A model generated the notes under the pieces. That model saw nothing but the letters and a program-made list of their open reading frames with translations. It ran no database searches and was not told the origin of the DNA. The position numbers and the translations under genes were made by a program. A stretch of 64,000 bases of DNA from Zygaena filipendulae (lineage: Eukaryota > Arthropoda > Insecta > Lepidoptera > Zygaenidae): assembly GCA_907165275.2 (NCBI GenBank), contig OU015654.1, positions 761,501 through 825,500 of the forward strand, written 5' to 3'. How positions within the stretch are numbered: the stretch's first letter is position 1; every line of letters starts with the position of its first letter. Of this stretch, positions 45,616 to 54,665 are shown piece after piece.

Positions 45616-45760
45616 CAAGACGAACCAAGCGAAGCGGGGGCACTACCTATCTTTTCTAGAAGTGCTTTAGAGATATCTGTTGGCACGGTAGTGCCCCGCC
45701 AAGATGAGCCAAGTGAAGTGGAGGCACTGCCTATCTTTTCTAGAAGCGCTTCGTCGTTTT
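45616..45760. repeat. Tandem pair of ~81-bp units with inverted flank
   Basis: CGCCAAGACGAACCAAGCG at 45616 is repeated as CGCCAAGATGAGCCAAGTG at 45697. Each continues through GGCACT, CCTATCTTTTCTAGAAG and GCTT. Between them GGTAGTGCCCCGCC is the inverse of GCGGGGGCACTACC, so a hairpin is possible. Confidence 0.65.
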
Positions 45761-45894
45761 TTTTGAACCCTTGTAACTTGGGTCTGGATTATACCAGATA
45801 AACAAAATTTCCGGGATATATTGTCCATAGCAGACTTATTCAATATATATAGTTTTAATTGCTTAGCTCTCATACTTTAGATTTTATTGATATC

Positions 45895-46105
45895 TAAAAA
45901 ACCCTGATTTCGTCACTGACTCACTGATGATCATCAAAATCTTAGGGTATTTCCTAATGTCCTAGAAAGCTGAAATTTGGTATGTAAGCCAGTATTAGTA
46001 CACAAACAACAAAAAAATTATAAAACTTGTAACTTTTATCTCCTGAGTCCTTAAACTAGGGGATGGAAGTTTATATGAGAATTCCGCAAGACAAAAAGAA
46101 ATGAA
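45895..46105. repeat. Probable dispersed repeat segment
   Basis: CGTCACTGACTCACTGATGA, TAGAAAGCTGAAATTTGGTA and CTTTTATCTCCTGAG resemble a widespread lepidopteran intergenic repeat that I recognise by memory only. It has no visible termini. Confidence 0.35.
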
Positions 46106-46550
46106 ATCTCACCAAAAATATTTTCATGTAAAGTGATGCCAAGACGAGACCATATGACGGACACTTTCAAAAAGTTATCAGATCTCATGTAAAGCCAAGC
46201 TTATAACAGCTCTATACACCCTAATTCTACAAGGCCTAACTTCTCAAACTCTGCCTATGCCTTAGTCAGAACATGTGGCTTGGCAGTTTCATTACTACAA
46301 GTACCTACTATTGTATAACAGAAAAGTAATTAAGAGTGGATAATTTTTTTACCTTACGCTCATGTGATTGGAGCGAAATGGCCAAGCCACATATTGTCTA
46401 AGGTGTAGAGTTTGAGAAGTTAGGCGTTGTAGAGTTAGGCTGTGTAGAGTTAAAAGCTTGGCTCTACATGAGATCTAATAACTTTTTGAAAGTGTCCGTC
46501 ATATGGTCTCGTCTTGGCATCACTTTACATGAAAATGTTTTTGGTGGGAT
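46106..46550. mobile_element. Long inverted repeat (hairpin) element
   Basis: Arms of about 175-185 bp, 46106-46290 and 46371-46550, are nearly identical inverse copies around an ~80-bp loop. Matching blocks include TTTTCATGTAAAGTGATGCC / GGCATCACTTTACATGAAAA and GACGAGACCATATGACGGAC / GTCCGTCATATGGTCTCGTC. A transcript would fold into a long dsRNA. It could be a foldback transposon or MITE. It lies directly downstream of the histone-stem-loop gene on that gene's strand. Confidence 0.85.
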
Positions 46551-46639
46551 ATTTTTTATTTATATTTTGTAGTGGTGTAAAATATAATAATAAAGTAGAC
46601 GTCATATTTTATGAAACATTGCTCTAAAAGAACTTTTGC

Positions 46640-46655
46640 GGCCCTGAAAAGGGCC
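46640..46655 (-). promoter_or_regulatory. Canonical histone-type mRNA 3' stem-loop
   Basis: On the minus strand GGCCCTTTTCAGGGCC: a 6-bp stem and TTTC loop, identical in form to the replication-dependent histone mRNA element (GG-Y3-U ... A-R3-CC). It is preceded by TTAAAA and followed by GC then AAAAG. It begins 26 nt after the TGA of the frame at 46682-46909, within the usual distance. In metazoans SLBP binds this element and U7 snRNP directs cleavage, giving a non-polyadenylated mRNA. Confidence 0.8.
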
Positions 46656-46681
46656 TTTTAATCTTACAACCAAATATAGGT

Positions 46682-46909
46682 TCAACTCTGGCGACTTTCC
46701 GATGCTAGCAAGTATCGTCTTAGTTTAGTTTTAGCTTGAGACAGAGTATTTTTCAATACTGTGTACTTCCATAAGTCTTTACTTTTTCCAGCATCTACTG
46801 CCTGACGCCGAACATCAATTACCAGATCGCGAAAAGATCTAATGCGGGTGTTGGCGCTGCAGTCGGGAAAGTCGACAGCGTCGTTGATACATTTAATTGC
46901 ACGATTCAT
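46682..46909 (-). CDS. Unrecognised 75-residue protein with histone-type mRNA end
   Basis: ATG at 46909-46907 to TGA at 46684-46682 gives 75 codons. Residues 14-21 include FPDCSANT. Residues 28-68 are basic and probably helical, with RDLVIDVRRQA, KYTVLKNTLSQAK and TKLRRYLLA. It is not a core or linker histone as far as I can tell. Upstream on the same strand is TATAAAA (46980-46974), 65 nt before the ATG, then ten tandem 70-bp units. Downstream is a perfect histone-type stem-loop. The paralogue at 49333-49506 shares DLV-DVRRQA, KY-VLKNTLSQ and the same flanks. The compact, intronless, TATA plus stem-loop layout is that of a replication-dependent histone gene. It may be a real small gene, or a dispersed repeat that captured such ends. 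No function is assigned. Confidence 0.5.
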   Translation of the reverse strand: MNRAIKCINDAVDFPDCSANTRIRSFRDLVIDVRRQAVDAGKSKDLWKYTVLKNTLSQAKTKLRRYLLASESRQS

Positions 46910-46973
46910 AATTATCGATACGTATGCTACTGCGCAAGAACAGTGAATGTGATTTTTTGAGAGTGCATTCGAC

Positions 46974-46980
46974 TTTTATA
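46974..46980 (-). promoter_or_regulatory. TATA box of the stem-loop gene
   Basis: TATAAAA on the minus strand, in GCATATAAAAGTCGAATGC. A start site about 25-35 nt downstream would fall in the CACATTCACTG segment, leaving a leader of about 30-35 nt. The paralogue has TATAAAC at the equivalent place (49571-49565). Confidence 0.55.
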
Positions 46981-46984
46981 TGCT

Positions 46985-47660
46985 AAGTGCCGGCTATCGA
47001 GTGGAGGGGATAGACCACCCAGCGCGCTTTTTTTTTAATACATCACGTGACAGTGCCGACTGCCGGGTGGAGGGGATAGACCACCCAGCGTGCATTCTTT
47101 TTTTTTAATACATTGCGTGTCAGTGCCGACTGCCGGGTGGAGGGGATGGACCACCCAGCGTGCATTCTTTTTTTTTAATACATTGCGTGTCAGTGCCGAC
47201 TGCCGGGTGGAGGCGATGGACCACCCAACGTGCATTCTTTTTTTTAATACATTGCGTGTCAGTGCCGACTGCCGGGTGGAGGCGATGGACCACCCAGCGT
47301 GCATTCTTTTTTTTAATATATTGCGTGTCAGTGCCGACTGCCGGGTGGAGGCGATGGACCACCCAGCGTGCATTCTTTTTTTTAATACATTGCGTGTCAG
47401 TGCCGACTGCCGGGTGGAGGCGATGGACCACCCAGCGTGCATTCTTTTTTTTTAATATATTGCGTGTCAGTGCCGACTGCCGGGTGGAGGCGATGGACCA
47501 CCCAGCGTGCATTCTTTTTTTTTAATACATTGCGTGTCAATGCCGACTGCCGGGTGGAGGCGATGGACCACCCAGCGTGCATTCTTTTTTTTTAATACAT
47601 TGCGTGTCAGTGCCGACTGCCGGGTGGAGGCGATGGACCATCCAGCGTGCTTTTTTTTAA
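46985..47660 (-). repeat. Ten ~70-bp tandem units upstream of the stem-loop gene
   Basis: Units of 69-70 bp start at about 46985, 47051, 47121, 47191, 47260, 47329, 47398, 47468, 47538 and 47608. Length differences come from the poly-T run. Each unit has GCCGACTGCCGGGTGG, a 10-nt spacer and CCACCCAGCG, so GGGTGG/CCACCC forms a dyad. The repeats start about 10 bp upstream of the TATA box. The paralogue at 49.5 kb carries a single related unit at the same distance. Open frames of up to 135 codons through the repeats on both strands are artefacts of a period near a multiple of three. Confidence 0.9.
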
Positions 47661-47685
47661 GGAAAGTTTTTTTTATAATAGATAA

Positions 47686-47800
47686 TACCTAATAATCCAC
47701 TTCAGAAAACACAGATCTACTTGACCCCACACTGAGCTTGTGTCGTGGAAACCAAGCAAACGTGGTATTTAGTACATATTATTACAAAATATATGTATAA
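47686..47800 (-). mobile_element. 5'-truncated tRNA-derived SINE
   Basis: Matches the 3' half of the SINE at 59369-59625: AATAATCCACTTC, ACACAGATCTACTTGA, CTTGTGTCGTGGAAACCAAG and CAAACGTGGTAT, in the same orientation. The tRNA-like head is missing. Confidence 0.65.
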
Positions 47801-47814
47801 TATTATATCTACCC

Positions 47815-48165
47815 AATAAGTTTCCCGAATAAATTTTATTTTAAAGTGTACTCATATTGTAAAGTATTTTTTGCATGTTATTGTTTTTGCTGAATAAAGT
47901 TTATCTTATCTTATCTTATCTTATCTTATATTATCTTATCTTATCTTATCTTATCTTAATACTTGCTGTTTCCCACGGTCCCTTTTTACAATCGATAGAA
48001 TTTATAGTGCCTGCTGTTTCCTACGATTTCCCTAGGATAACCTTTCGAGATAACCTTTTGGGTAGCTGATATCCTTCTCAATGATACAAGTCATAAAATT
48101 ATTTCAATTGCACAGCTTTCGAACTTAACATAGATGCCAATAGAAAGAGGTACTGTAGGTACTTA
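47815..48165 (+). repeat. Dispersed repeat family D, copy 3, with (TTATC)n
   Basis: Corresponds to 43085-43390. After AATAAAG it has an expanded TTATC microsatellite (47899-47957, about eleven units, one altered), then the GGTCCCTTTTTAC ... TTGCACAGCTTT half. Confidence 0.6.
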
Positions 48166-48239
48166 TAATAATAATAATTATATGGACCTTGAAAAATTTA
48201 AAATAAACTCGACACAAAATAATATATTTAAATAGTATC

Positions 48240-48350
48240 AACGTAAAAAGCCTCAAACGAAAAATAGCCACAAATAGAACAGAAAAGGTATAAATAATGA
48301 AATCCTATAAAAAGAGATTATTTATAGGATTATTTTAAGCTTTTTACGTT
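48240..48350. repeat. Nested imperfect inverted repeats
   Basis: AACGTAAAAAGC (about 48240) pairs with GCTTTTTACGTT (about 48340). Inside, AATCCTATAAA pairs with TTTATAGGATT. Together they would form an interrupted hairpin of about 110 nt. Confidence 0.5.
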
Positions 48351-48479
48351 CACAATATTTTTATTTTTTTTTGTAGGGAGTTCTTTAAATTTTTAGTTAT
48401 AAAATTTTTAAGTATTTTTAATTCATGCTTTATTTCATGCTTTTTGTTGGAACTCCTTAATTTTTTTATTTCATTATTC

Positions 48480-48875
48480 TACTAGTCAAGCCCTTACATT
48501 TGAGACTTATAAAAAATGTGATTCGGCATATTTTGGTGGTGGCAGCCATCTTGGATTTGGAATTTGTCATAGTGTTTATGTATTTCACTAGTTAAGTCCT
48601 TTCATTTGATGCCCCTATTGAAGGAGTTGTGAAAAAATATGTAATCCGCCATTTTGTGGCAGCATCCCCACCTTGAACAGATTTTCATCAAACATAGCTA
48701 AGAAAACTCCCGACTAATACACCTTTCAAACAAAAAAACAACAAAATTAAAATCAGTTCATCTGTTCGGTAGCTATGGCCTACGATGCCACAGACAGACA
48801 GACACACACACACATACAGACCCTTCAAACTTAAACTTATAACACCCATCGTTTTCGCGTCGGGAATAAAATGGA
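48480..48875. repeat. Widespread-type dispersed repeat with (CA)n
   Basis: TTTCATCAAACATAGCTAAG, ACTCCCGACTAA, CAGTTCATCTGTTCGG, a CAGACAGACAGACACACACA tract and TCGTTTTCGCGTCGGG occur in an order I remember as common in lepidopteran intergenic DNA. ACTAGT-AAG and TTTGA segments are duplicated at 48481 and 48587. No coding part. Confidence 0.45.
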
Positions 48876-48933
48876 CATGAAGAAAAATATTGAAATATAT
48901 TACGTAGGTAATAAATAAGTATCCTAAGGTATA

Positions 48934-49253
48934 TCCTTACTATTTTAAATTCGAAAGTGAGTTATTGACGTGTTTGTTACGCTTTCACGCCCTAAAGGCT
49001 CGACCAATCATCACCATCAAAAGGACACTTTATCTACACGGTGAAATTTTCGTATTGAACTTTACTATGGAAGCATTTTAGAGCCCGTCTTTAATGCACT
49101 ATTGAGAATTTTACTATGGAAATGACAGGCAATGCCACAGCAAAATTCTCAATAGTGCTAGTAAAGACGGACTCTAAAATGCGTCCATAGTAAAGTTCAA
49201 TACAAAAATTTCACTGTGCAGGAATCCCGTGGGATCTCTGAAATTAAAACTGA
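48934..49253 (+). mobile_element. Helitron-like element interrupted by a MITE
   Basis: The 5' part TCCTTACTATTTTAAATTCG, GTTTGTTACGCTTTCACGCC and CGACCAATCATCACC is followed by the MITE at 49037-49218. It resumes with GCAGGAATCCCGTGGGATCT and GAAATTAAAACTG. The CTAG end is missing. Confidence 0.55.
49037..49218. mobile_element. 182-bp MITE with long inverted ends
   Basis: Left end CACGGTGAAATTTTCGTATT, right end AATACAAAAATTTCACTGTG. Complementarity continues for about 80 bp per arm, including GAACTTTACTATGGA and TCTCAATAGTGC. It sits inside a Helitron-like element. Superfamily and target duplication are unclear. Confidence 0.75.
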
Positions 49254-49296
49254 CGTCAAATTTTATGAAATAACCATTGACTAATAGAATGTTTGT

Positions 49297-49312
49297 GGCC
49301 CTGAAAAGGGCC
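49297..49312 (-). promoter_or_regulatory. Canonical histone-type mRNA 3' stem-loop, second copy
   Basis: GGCCCTTTTCAGGGCC on the minus strand, identical to 46640-46655, flanked by AAATAAAA and ACAAAC. It starts 21 nt after the stop codon at 49335-49333. Confidence 0.8.
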
Positions 49313-49332
49313 TTTTATTTTTACAATCGAGA

Positions 49333-49506
49333 CTAGAATCTACGCTGGTGAATTCCCAATACCAGCGAGTATAGACATAGTTCGCTTTTAGTTTGAGACA
49401 GAGTATTTTTCAGTACTGCGTACTTCCGCAAGTCTTGTCTTCGTCTAGCATGTTCTGCCTGACGCCGAACATCGTTCACCAGATCCTTGTATGTAAGATT
49501 AGTCAT
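49333..49506 (-). CDS. Unrecognised 57-residue paralogue of the stem-loop gene
   Basis: ATG at 49506 to TAG at 49333. The protein shares DLVNDVRRQA, LRKYAVLKNTLSQTK and a C-terminal LGIHQRR with the 46682-46909 family. It lacks the CSANTR-containing block of about 18 residues near the N-terminus, and its last third reads differently, probably because of small indels. TATA, the leader segment CTTGCGCAGTAGCTTACG and the stem-loop are all retained. It could be a diverged gene or a decaying copy. Confidence 0.4.
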   Translation of the reverse strand: MTNLTYKDLVNDVRRQAEHARRRQDLRKYAVLKNTLSQTKSELCLYSLVLGIHQRRF

Positions 49507-49564
49507 ATCGATCCGTAAGCTACTGCGCAAGGACAGTTAATGTGATCCTTTTGAAAAATATTCG

Positions 49565-49612
49565 GTTTATATGTCAGGTAGACAATGCCAACGGTCGGGT
49601 GGAGGGGATCTG
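49565..49612 (-). promoter_or_regulatory. TATA box and single upstream unit of the paralogue
   Basis: CATATAAACC (TATA at 49571-49565), then upstream one copy of the GCCAACGGTCGGGTGG-AGGGG element that is amplified tenfold at 46985-47660. Confidence 0.45.
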
Positions 49613-50295
49613 TTTTTTTTTTTTTTCACCCGTCGCCATTTTCAAATTATTTTCCGTCATCTGGCGTGAAATCATATTTTATTAATTGAGCATCTAGCTA
49701 GCCCTGGTTAGGATTATGGATTTTTGTGTTACTTTACATAAACATTAATCGGAAGAGGAGCAAATTAAAATTATTGTATTGGAAAAATTCCATAGATGTT
49801 GTATTGTTTTTATAACTGGCAACTTTCTTGTATTTTGTTGTGCTCATTTTACATTACCAACATTTTTTTTAATGTAAGATTGATATAGTGTTTACTAAAA
49901 TTAATTGTTAATTTGTTTGATATCTAACTTGTAGTTACAGCTAGAATTTTTTTATTTATTATGATATAATATTCATATGATTATTTTATTTAATTCATGA
50001 TAAGGCTATATTTATGTGCCAATTAAATTATATGAGGGGTAACTATTAATTTTATACCACCCCTTCTCTTATCTAGCTTGATGATAATAAACGATTATGG
50101 ACTTTGATCTTCACGTGAGTCGAAAAAATACCGTTAATTTATAATATTATTTTTATTAAAATAGATGGCAACATTTCATTAGAGTGGGCAACTTCCCTTT
50201 TTTCTGCGTTTTGGGGCCGTTCTTGTCTATAAAATTTTGAGTAAGCCGCTTCAGATGAAATTGTAAATTTTAGGGGTGTTCATTTTTAAGATTTA
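49613..50295. other. AT-rich stretch, no gene seen
   Basis: Starts with a poly-T run and CACCCGTCGCC. Otherwise AT-rich without coding or repeat signal. Confidence 0.5.
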
Positions 50296-50502
50296 CTAGC
50301 TGTGCCCCGCGGTTTCACCCGCGGTAATTTCGGAGTTCCTGCGGGAATTCCGGGATAAAAAGAACCCTATGTCCTTCTCTGTACCCCTGACAAAGTGCAT
50401 GCCAAATTTCATCCAAATCCGTTCAGCCGTTTTTGCGTGATTGAGTAACAAACACCCAAACATTAAAACATCCACACTTTCACATTTATAATATTAGTAG
50501 GA
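50296..50502 (-). mobile_element. Full-length Helitron-like element, 207 bp
   Basis: Among the cleanest copies: CTAGCTGTGCCCCGCGG, hairpin, GGAGTTCCTGCGGGAATTCC, GTCCTTCTCTGTACCCCTGA, CATCCAAATCCGTTCAGCCG and TTTATAATATTAGTAGGA. The last GGA is the reverse of the TCC start. No coding capacity. Confidence 0.7.
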
Positions 50503-50939
50503 TCAGCATATGACGTCTTCATTTCGTCACAGATGAACAATTACGTTTTGGTGATTAACAAAATGCTCGTGATTTCGGCACCACTTACAATCTGAAGCCT
50601 ATTAAACTCGAAACAGACATTAAAGCAACTGAAGCGTACGTAGGTACAAAGACAAAATTAACGAGGCGTCGTAGGATCGCATTCATTCAGACAATGCCTG
50701 TGTATTTGCCACTATACACAATCCATGTGCAAATAACATAATCATCATAGTTTATTGACCTTGCGTTAATCTTCATATTGATTTTAGAGTAAAAGTTTAT
50801 AATGTTTAATTTCTAGAACTGAAACGATCTCAAAACGACCACAGTGTATCTTATTTTGAAATCGAATACAATTTAATTTTGAAGAAAGAATTCCTTCGAG
50901 AACACCAAAATTCATGCAAGTAGAATTACATTAACTAAT
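50503..50939. other. No gene or repeat seen
   Basis: Ordinary AT-rich sequence. Confidence 0.5.
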
Positions 50940-51007
50940 TTACGTTTTATCCCACAATTCCCGCGGGAACTCCGTCATTAACGTAGGTAAAACCGCGGGG
51001 AACACTA
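50940..51007 (+). mobile_element. Helitron-like 3' fragment
   Basis: TTTTATCCCACAATTCCCGC, GTCATTAACGTAGG, AAACCGCGGGGAACACTAG. A second weak fragment in reverse orientation follows at about 51165-51225 (ACCCGCGGTTGCATC). Confidence 0.5.
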
Positions 51008-51225
51008 GTACCTACCTACTATGTGTAACAGGCTAAAAAGCTTAGTGAAGAAAAATTTAAATCAATTCTGTGCTAATCCAGCAATTATAGTAGGTAGGAA
51101 GGTACTCCCATTAAAGACAAACAAACAAATTATACTTACTCCTCTTTTACTAGGATAACTGTTACCCGCGGTTGCATCTATCTACGTAAAGTTCACAATT
51201 TCCTCGAGAACTCTCTATTTTGAAT

Positions 51226-52496
51226 GCCATAGACTCAAAATTAAAAATTTTGCAAATAATATGACCTCAATCAATCAAGTTGTTCAGGTCACAGATGCAC
51301 CAAAAAAATTAAGAGACTATGAAAAGAAGTTTCCCGAAAGCCTTATAATTTTAAGTACTTAAACTAGGAATTTTAATTTTTGGGTTATTGATGTTATCTG
51401 AGCAAATATTCGGTATTCTGATTGAAGTCAAAACACGATCGCGATAAATGTCTATAGAAAAAAAAAGCCATAACAGCCTCCGTTTTTCACCGCAGAATGA
51501 TTGTAACATATAAATAGTGATTTAAAGAAACTTGAGACTATTGACATTTTCAAAAGGTACCTATTGAGATTCTAAATATGGATGAAGTTAGAATTTCACT
51601 TGGAAAGGTAAATAGTTGGCAATATTAATGAGGGTAGCACAAGACCGTTCTTCGTGGAGACATATAACATTGAGCCCTTTTTTCAGTAATGGACCATTGC
51701 GATTCATTTTGAAGTACTTTAAGTAGGTACCTAGTACCTATACGTACCGAATTCTTGAGAATTGAACAAGTTAATTTGAGAAGGCAATGTTGCACAAAAC
51801 TGAAGCAAGAGACGATGATTGTGATCGAAAGTTAGGAGAAAAAATCCACAACCTTTTCTAGCTAAGGATTACAAAAACTCTATATTGATTAATCTCGGAG
51901 CAAATTGATTAATTCTAGGTCTGCAAAAGTTCAACCCTTTTACTAATTTTATGTCAAAGACACTAGGAATCTCTCTTTAACTTTACTATTCATATTAAAA
52001 AAAAACCCACCCAGCACTAATTGATCAAAGGATCAAATAGAAAAATAGGATAAATAATGTACGTTAAAATAATAATTTGTAAAGTTTATTTGATCTTGGA
52101 CACTTTAATTACCTAACCACGGAACTATTGATTTTCACCAGTCTTTTTTGCGTATCACACACGATGCCTTGTATCTGTATCATACTGTTATAATATCAGA
52201 TAATTCAAGCAACCACAGTTTCAGGAGTAATCCCTTCCGACCATTTCGTTCGTAATACTAAAAGATAAACGTGCAATAATTCTAATCCGTGGAAGATTGA
52301 TCGATAAGTAATACGAGACTTTGAGTATTTACCTACAATCTCAGTTCTTGATGTTATAGGTATAAAAAATTCGAAAGATTAATTTTACAACTATCGAACT
52401 AAATATTACTTACGTATTTTTAGCTTTTACAACCTTATTCTAAAACTACATAGGTTGTTCGCATTTTCCATCATTTGCATACAATTTTATCAACTA
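51226..52496. other. AT-rich stretch, no gene seen
   Basis: No supported coding region, RNA gene or recognisable repeat over about 1.27 kb. Confidence 0.5.
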
Positions 52497-52731
52497 CTAG
52501 CTGTCCCCCGCGATTTCATCTGCGGTAATTTCGGAGTTCCCGCGGAGGTTGCGGGAAAAAAGTACTCTATGTCCTTCAGTTCCCGAGGCAATTCCGAGAT
52601 AAAAACTATCCTATCTTTTAAGTTGGACCATATTATAAATGGTTGCAAAATTTTATCATAATCCGTTCAGTAGTTTCGGAGTCCATCGCGGACAAACAAC
52701 GTGACACGTGATTTATATATATTAGATTAGA
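52497..52731 (-). mobile_element. Helitron-like subfamily B element
   Basis: CTAGCTGTCCCCCGCG, ATTTCATCTGCGG hairpin, GGAGTTCCCGCGGAGGTTGC, AAGTTGGACCATATTATAAA, GGAGTCCATCGCGGACAAAC and GTGACACGTGATTTATATAT. It ends ATTAGATTAGA, the reverse of TCTAATCTAAT. Confidence 0.65.
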
Positions 52732-52735
52732 TAGA

Positions 52736-52962
52736 CTAGCTGTCCCCCGCGATTTCATCCGCGGTAATTTCGGAGTTCCCGCGGAGGTTGCGGGAAAAAG
52801 TACTCTATGCCCTTCAGTTCCCGAGGGAATTCCGGGATAAAAACTATCCTATCTTTTAAGTTGGACTATATTATAAATGGTCGCAAAATTTTATCAAAAT
52901 CCGTTCAGTGGTTTCGGAGTCCATCGCGGACAAACAACGTGACACGTGATTTATATATATTA
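52736..52962 (-). mobile_element. Helitron-like subfamily B element, tandem neighbour
   Basis: Nearly the same sequence as 52497-52731 and in the same orientation, starting four bases after it. The pair is head-to-tail. Confidence 0.65.
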
Positions 52963-53369
52963 CATTTGCTGGTATCCGATTGATGTTTGTAATAGCTACC
53001 TATAGGCACATATTATTAACTTACATATTAAGTTCGATGACAATGCAAAGTAATGGTACTATCGAGCTGATCCGATATAGGAACTGAAACCGTTGACAAA
53101 TGGTAGGGCAATCGAATTTGAGCTAGTTTGATTTGTTGCTATGAGTAGCATACACATGAATGATGAAAAGGGTCTGAGGATAGCGCTGGAAGATCGGAAC
53201 TCCCTAATGGAAACTGCAAATTAAATTTTTATTTTATTTAATTAAATTGTCAATTAATCATCTCAGGCATGTCATGGGCTCATCAGTTTTGTTCTATTAT
53301 ACATATTCTTTCTATTATACATGATAAAGTTAAAAAAAAACTTTTCTTCACTTAATTTAATATTGTAAA
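52963..53369. other. No gene seen
   Basis: AT-rich sequence without supported features. Confidence 0.5.
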
Positions 53370-53562
53370 GGGTTCAAGTTTGTGAGTTTGTGACGATGTA
53401 GGGATAATCTCTGGATCTACTGAACATATTTTGAAAATGATTTTTCCAGTATAAAGCCACGTTATTTGTGAGTGTCATAGGCTATGTTCCTAATAAGGCT
53501 TTATAGGAATTCCCGCAAGAACTCTGAAATTACCGCGGGTGAAACCGCGAGGGAAAATCTAG
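53370..53562 (+). mobile_element. Helitron-like element
   Basis: GTTTGTGAGTTTGTGACG, TGGATCTACTGAAC, GAATTCCCGCAAGAACTC, a TACCGCGGGTGAAACCGCG hairpin and GAAAATCTAG. Its CTGGATCTACTGAA core matches the triplicated core of 40676-41110. Confidence 0.6.
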
Positions 53563-53578
53563 TAATTCTATAAGTGTA

Positions 53579-53910
53579 CTAGCTGTGCCCCGCGGTTTCA
53601 CCCGCGTGAGTTTTGGGATTCCCGCAGGAACTCCAATGCAGTCTAATTTACTTACAGTGGCAGTAGCAGCAGTAGCAGTCTAATAACAACAACTAATTAG
53701 CAGTGAGTCCCTTCAATATCGGTCCAACCGTTTCGGAGATTCACCCGCGTGAGTTTCGGAATTCCCGCAGGAACTCCAAACTTATTTTATATAAACCTTA
53801 TCCGGACAATAATGAACACAAAAAAACAATTATCCAATTTGGTGCAGTCGTTTGGAAGTTATGCGCTTAGCAACACATTTGGCGATTCATTTTTATTATA
53901 TAGATTGATT
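53579..53910 (-). mobile_element. Helitron-like subfamily C element with duplicated segment
   Basis: CTAGCTGTGCCCCGCGG, hairpin, GATTCCCGCAGGAACTCCAA. The TCACCCGCGTGAGTTT ... GGAACTCCAA segment then repeats at 53741-53778. A CAGTAGCAGCAGTAGCAG tract lies between. It ends near TTTTTATTATATAGATTG. Confidence 0.55.
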
Positions 53911-54665
53911 AAAAAACTACATAAAAGTTTCTCTTTGCCTGTCTTTCATAGAAAGTGACATTTTATTTGTCTACGCAGCGAATGCTTGAACATTTGACGT
54001 GCTCTAGCACGATTAAATTTTTCACTCACAAAAGGATCAATTTAAAACTACCAGACCGCCTTCACTTAAAACAGTCGCCAACAACCGATATTTTATGAAA
54101 CGAAAAATTTCATAGAAAAAAATACCTTTGATAAACGACAAAAGAGTTTGCACTTTTTTACTGAAAAAAAAAACACGTTCGTCAACCTCATTCTATTTTA
54201 TCCGACAGTCGGTTAAAATCTTTAATCCCTTAAATATCATCAATGAACAAACCCAAATATTTCCACTAGAAAAATACAGTCAAAGAATAAATGGATTTGT
54301 GTCAGCTGTGCGTCATGAAGGTACGTGCATCGTCAGAATTACTGAACGAAAATTTGCCCTTATTTTCGCAGTTGGCAAGTCTTTTATTGACACGATACAT
54401 TGATTGTAGAAAAAACAAAATAGGTTTACACGCGCATAAAGTAAATCTTATAAAGCCAACCTTTTTCTTCTAAATACCTACTTAAAAGCGAAAGAACGCG
54501 GACGGACTAAACTAGAGATTTTGGTGAATTATTTGACTGATGAAAGTGAAATTTAACCGGCAGATGCATAGTTTATAAGTACGAAATGTCAGCTATAAAC
54601 GGATTTTACGAAACTTCCACCTAATGCGAGTGTGGGGGAAATCACAGGAAATAGTTATATAAAAA
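53911..54665. other. No gene supported
   Basis: Open frames of up to 91 codons at 54128-54473 lack good starts or recognisable domains and overlap each other. Otherwise AT-rich. Confidence 0.4.

Noticed and set aside
47035..47525. Frames of up to 135 codons across the 70-bp repeats, with repeating HAGWSIASTRQSALTRN-type peptides
   Set aside because: Present on both strands and in several frames of the same tandem repeat. Poly-T length changes shift the frame from unit to unit.
54128..54473. Two overlapping frames of 91 and 60 codons
   Set aside because: No good start context, overlap in different frames and no recognisable motif.
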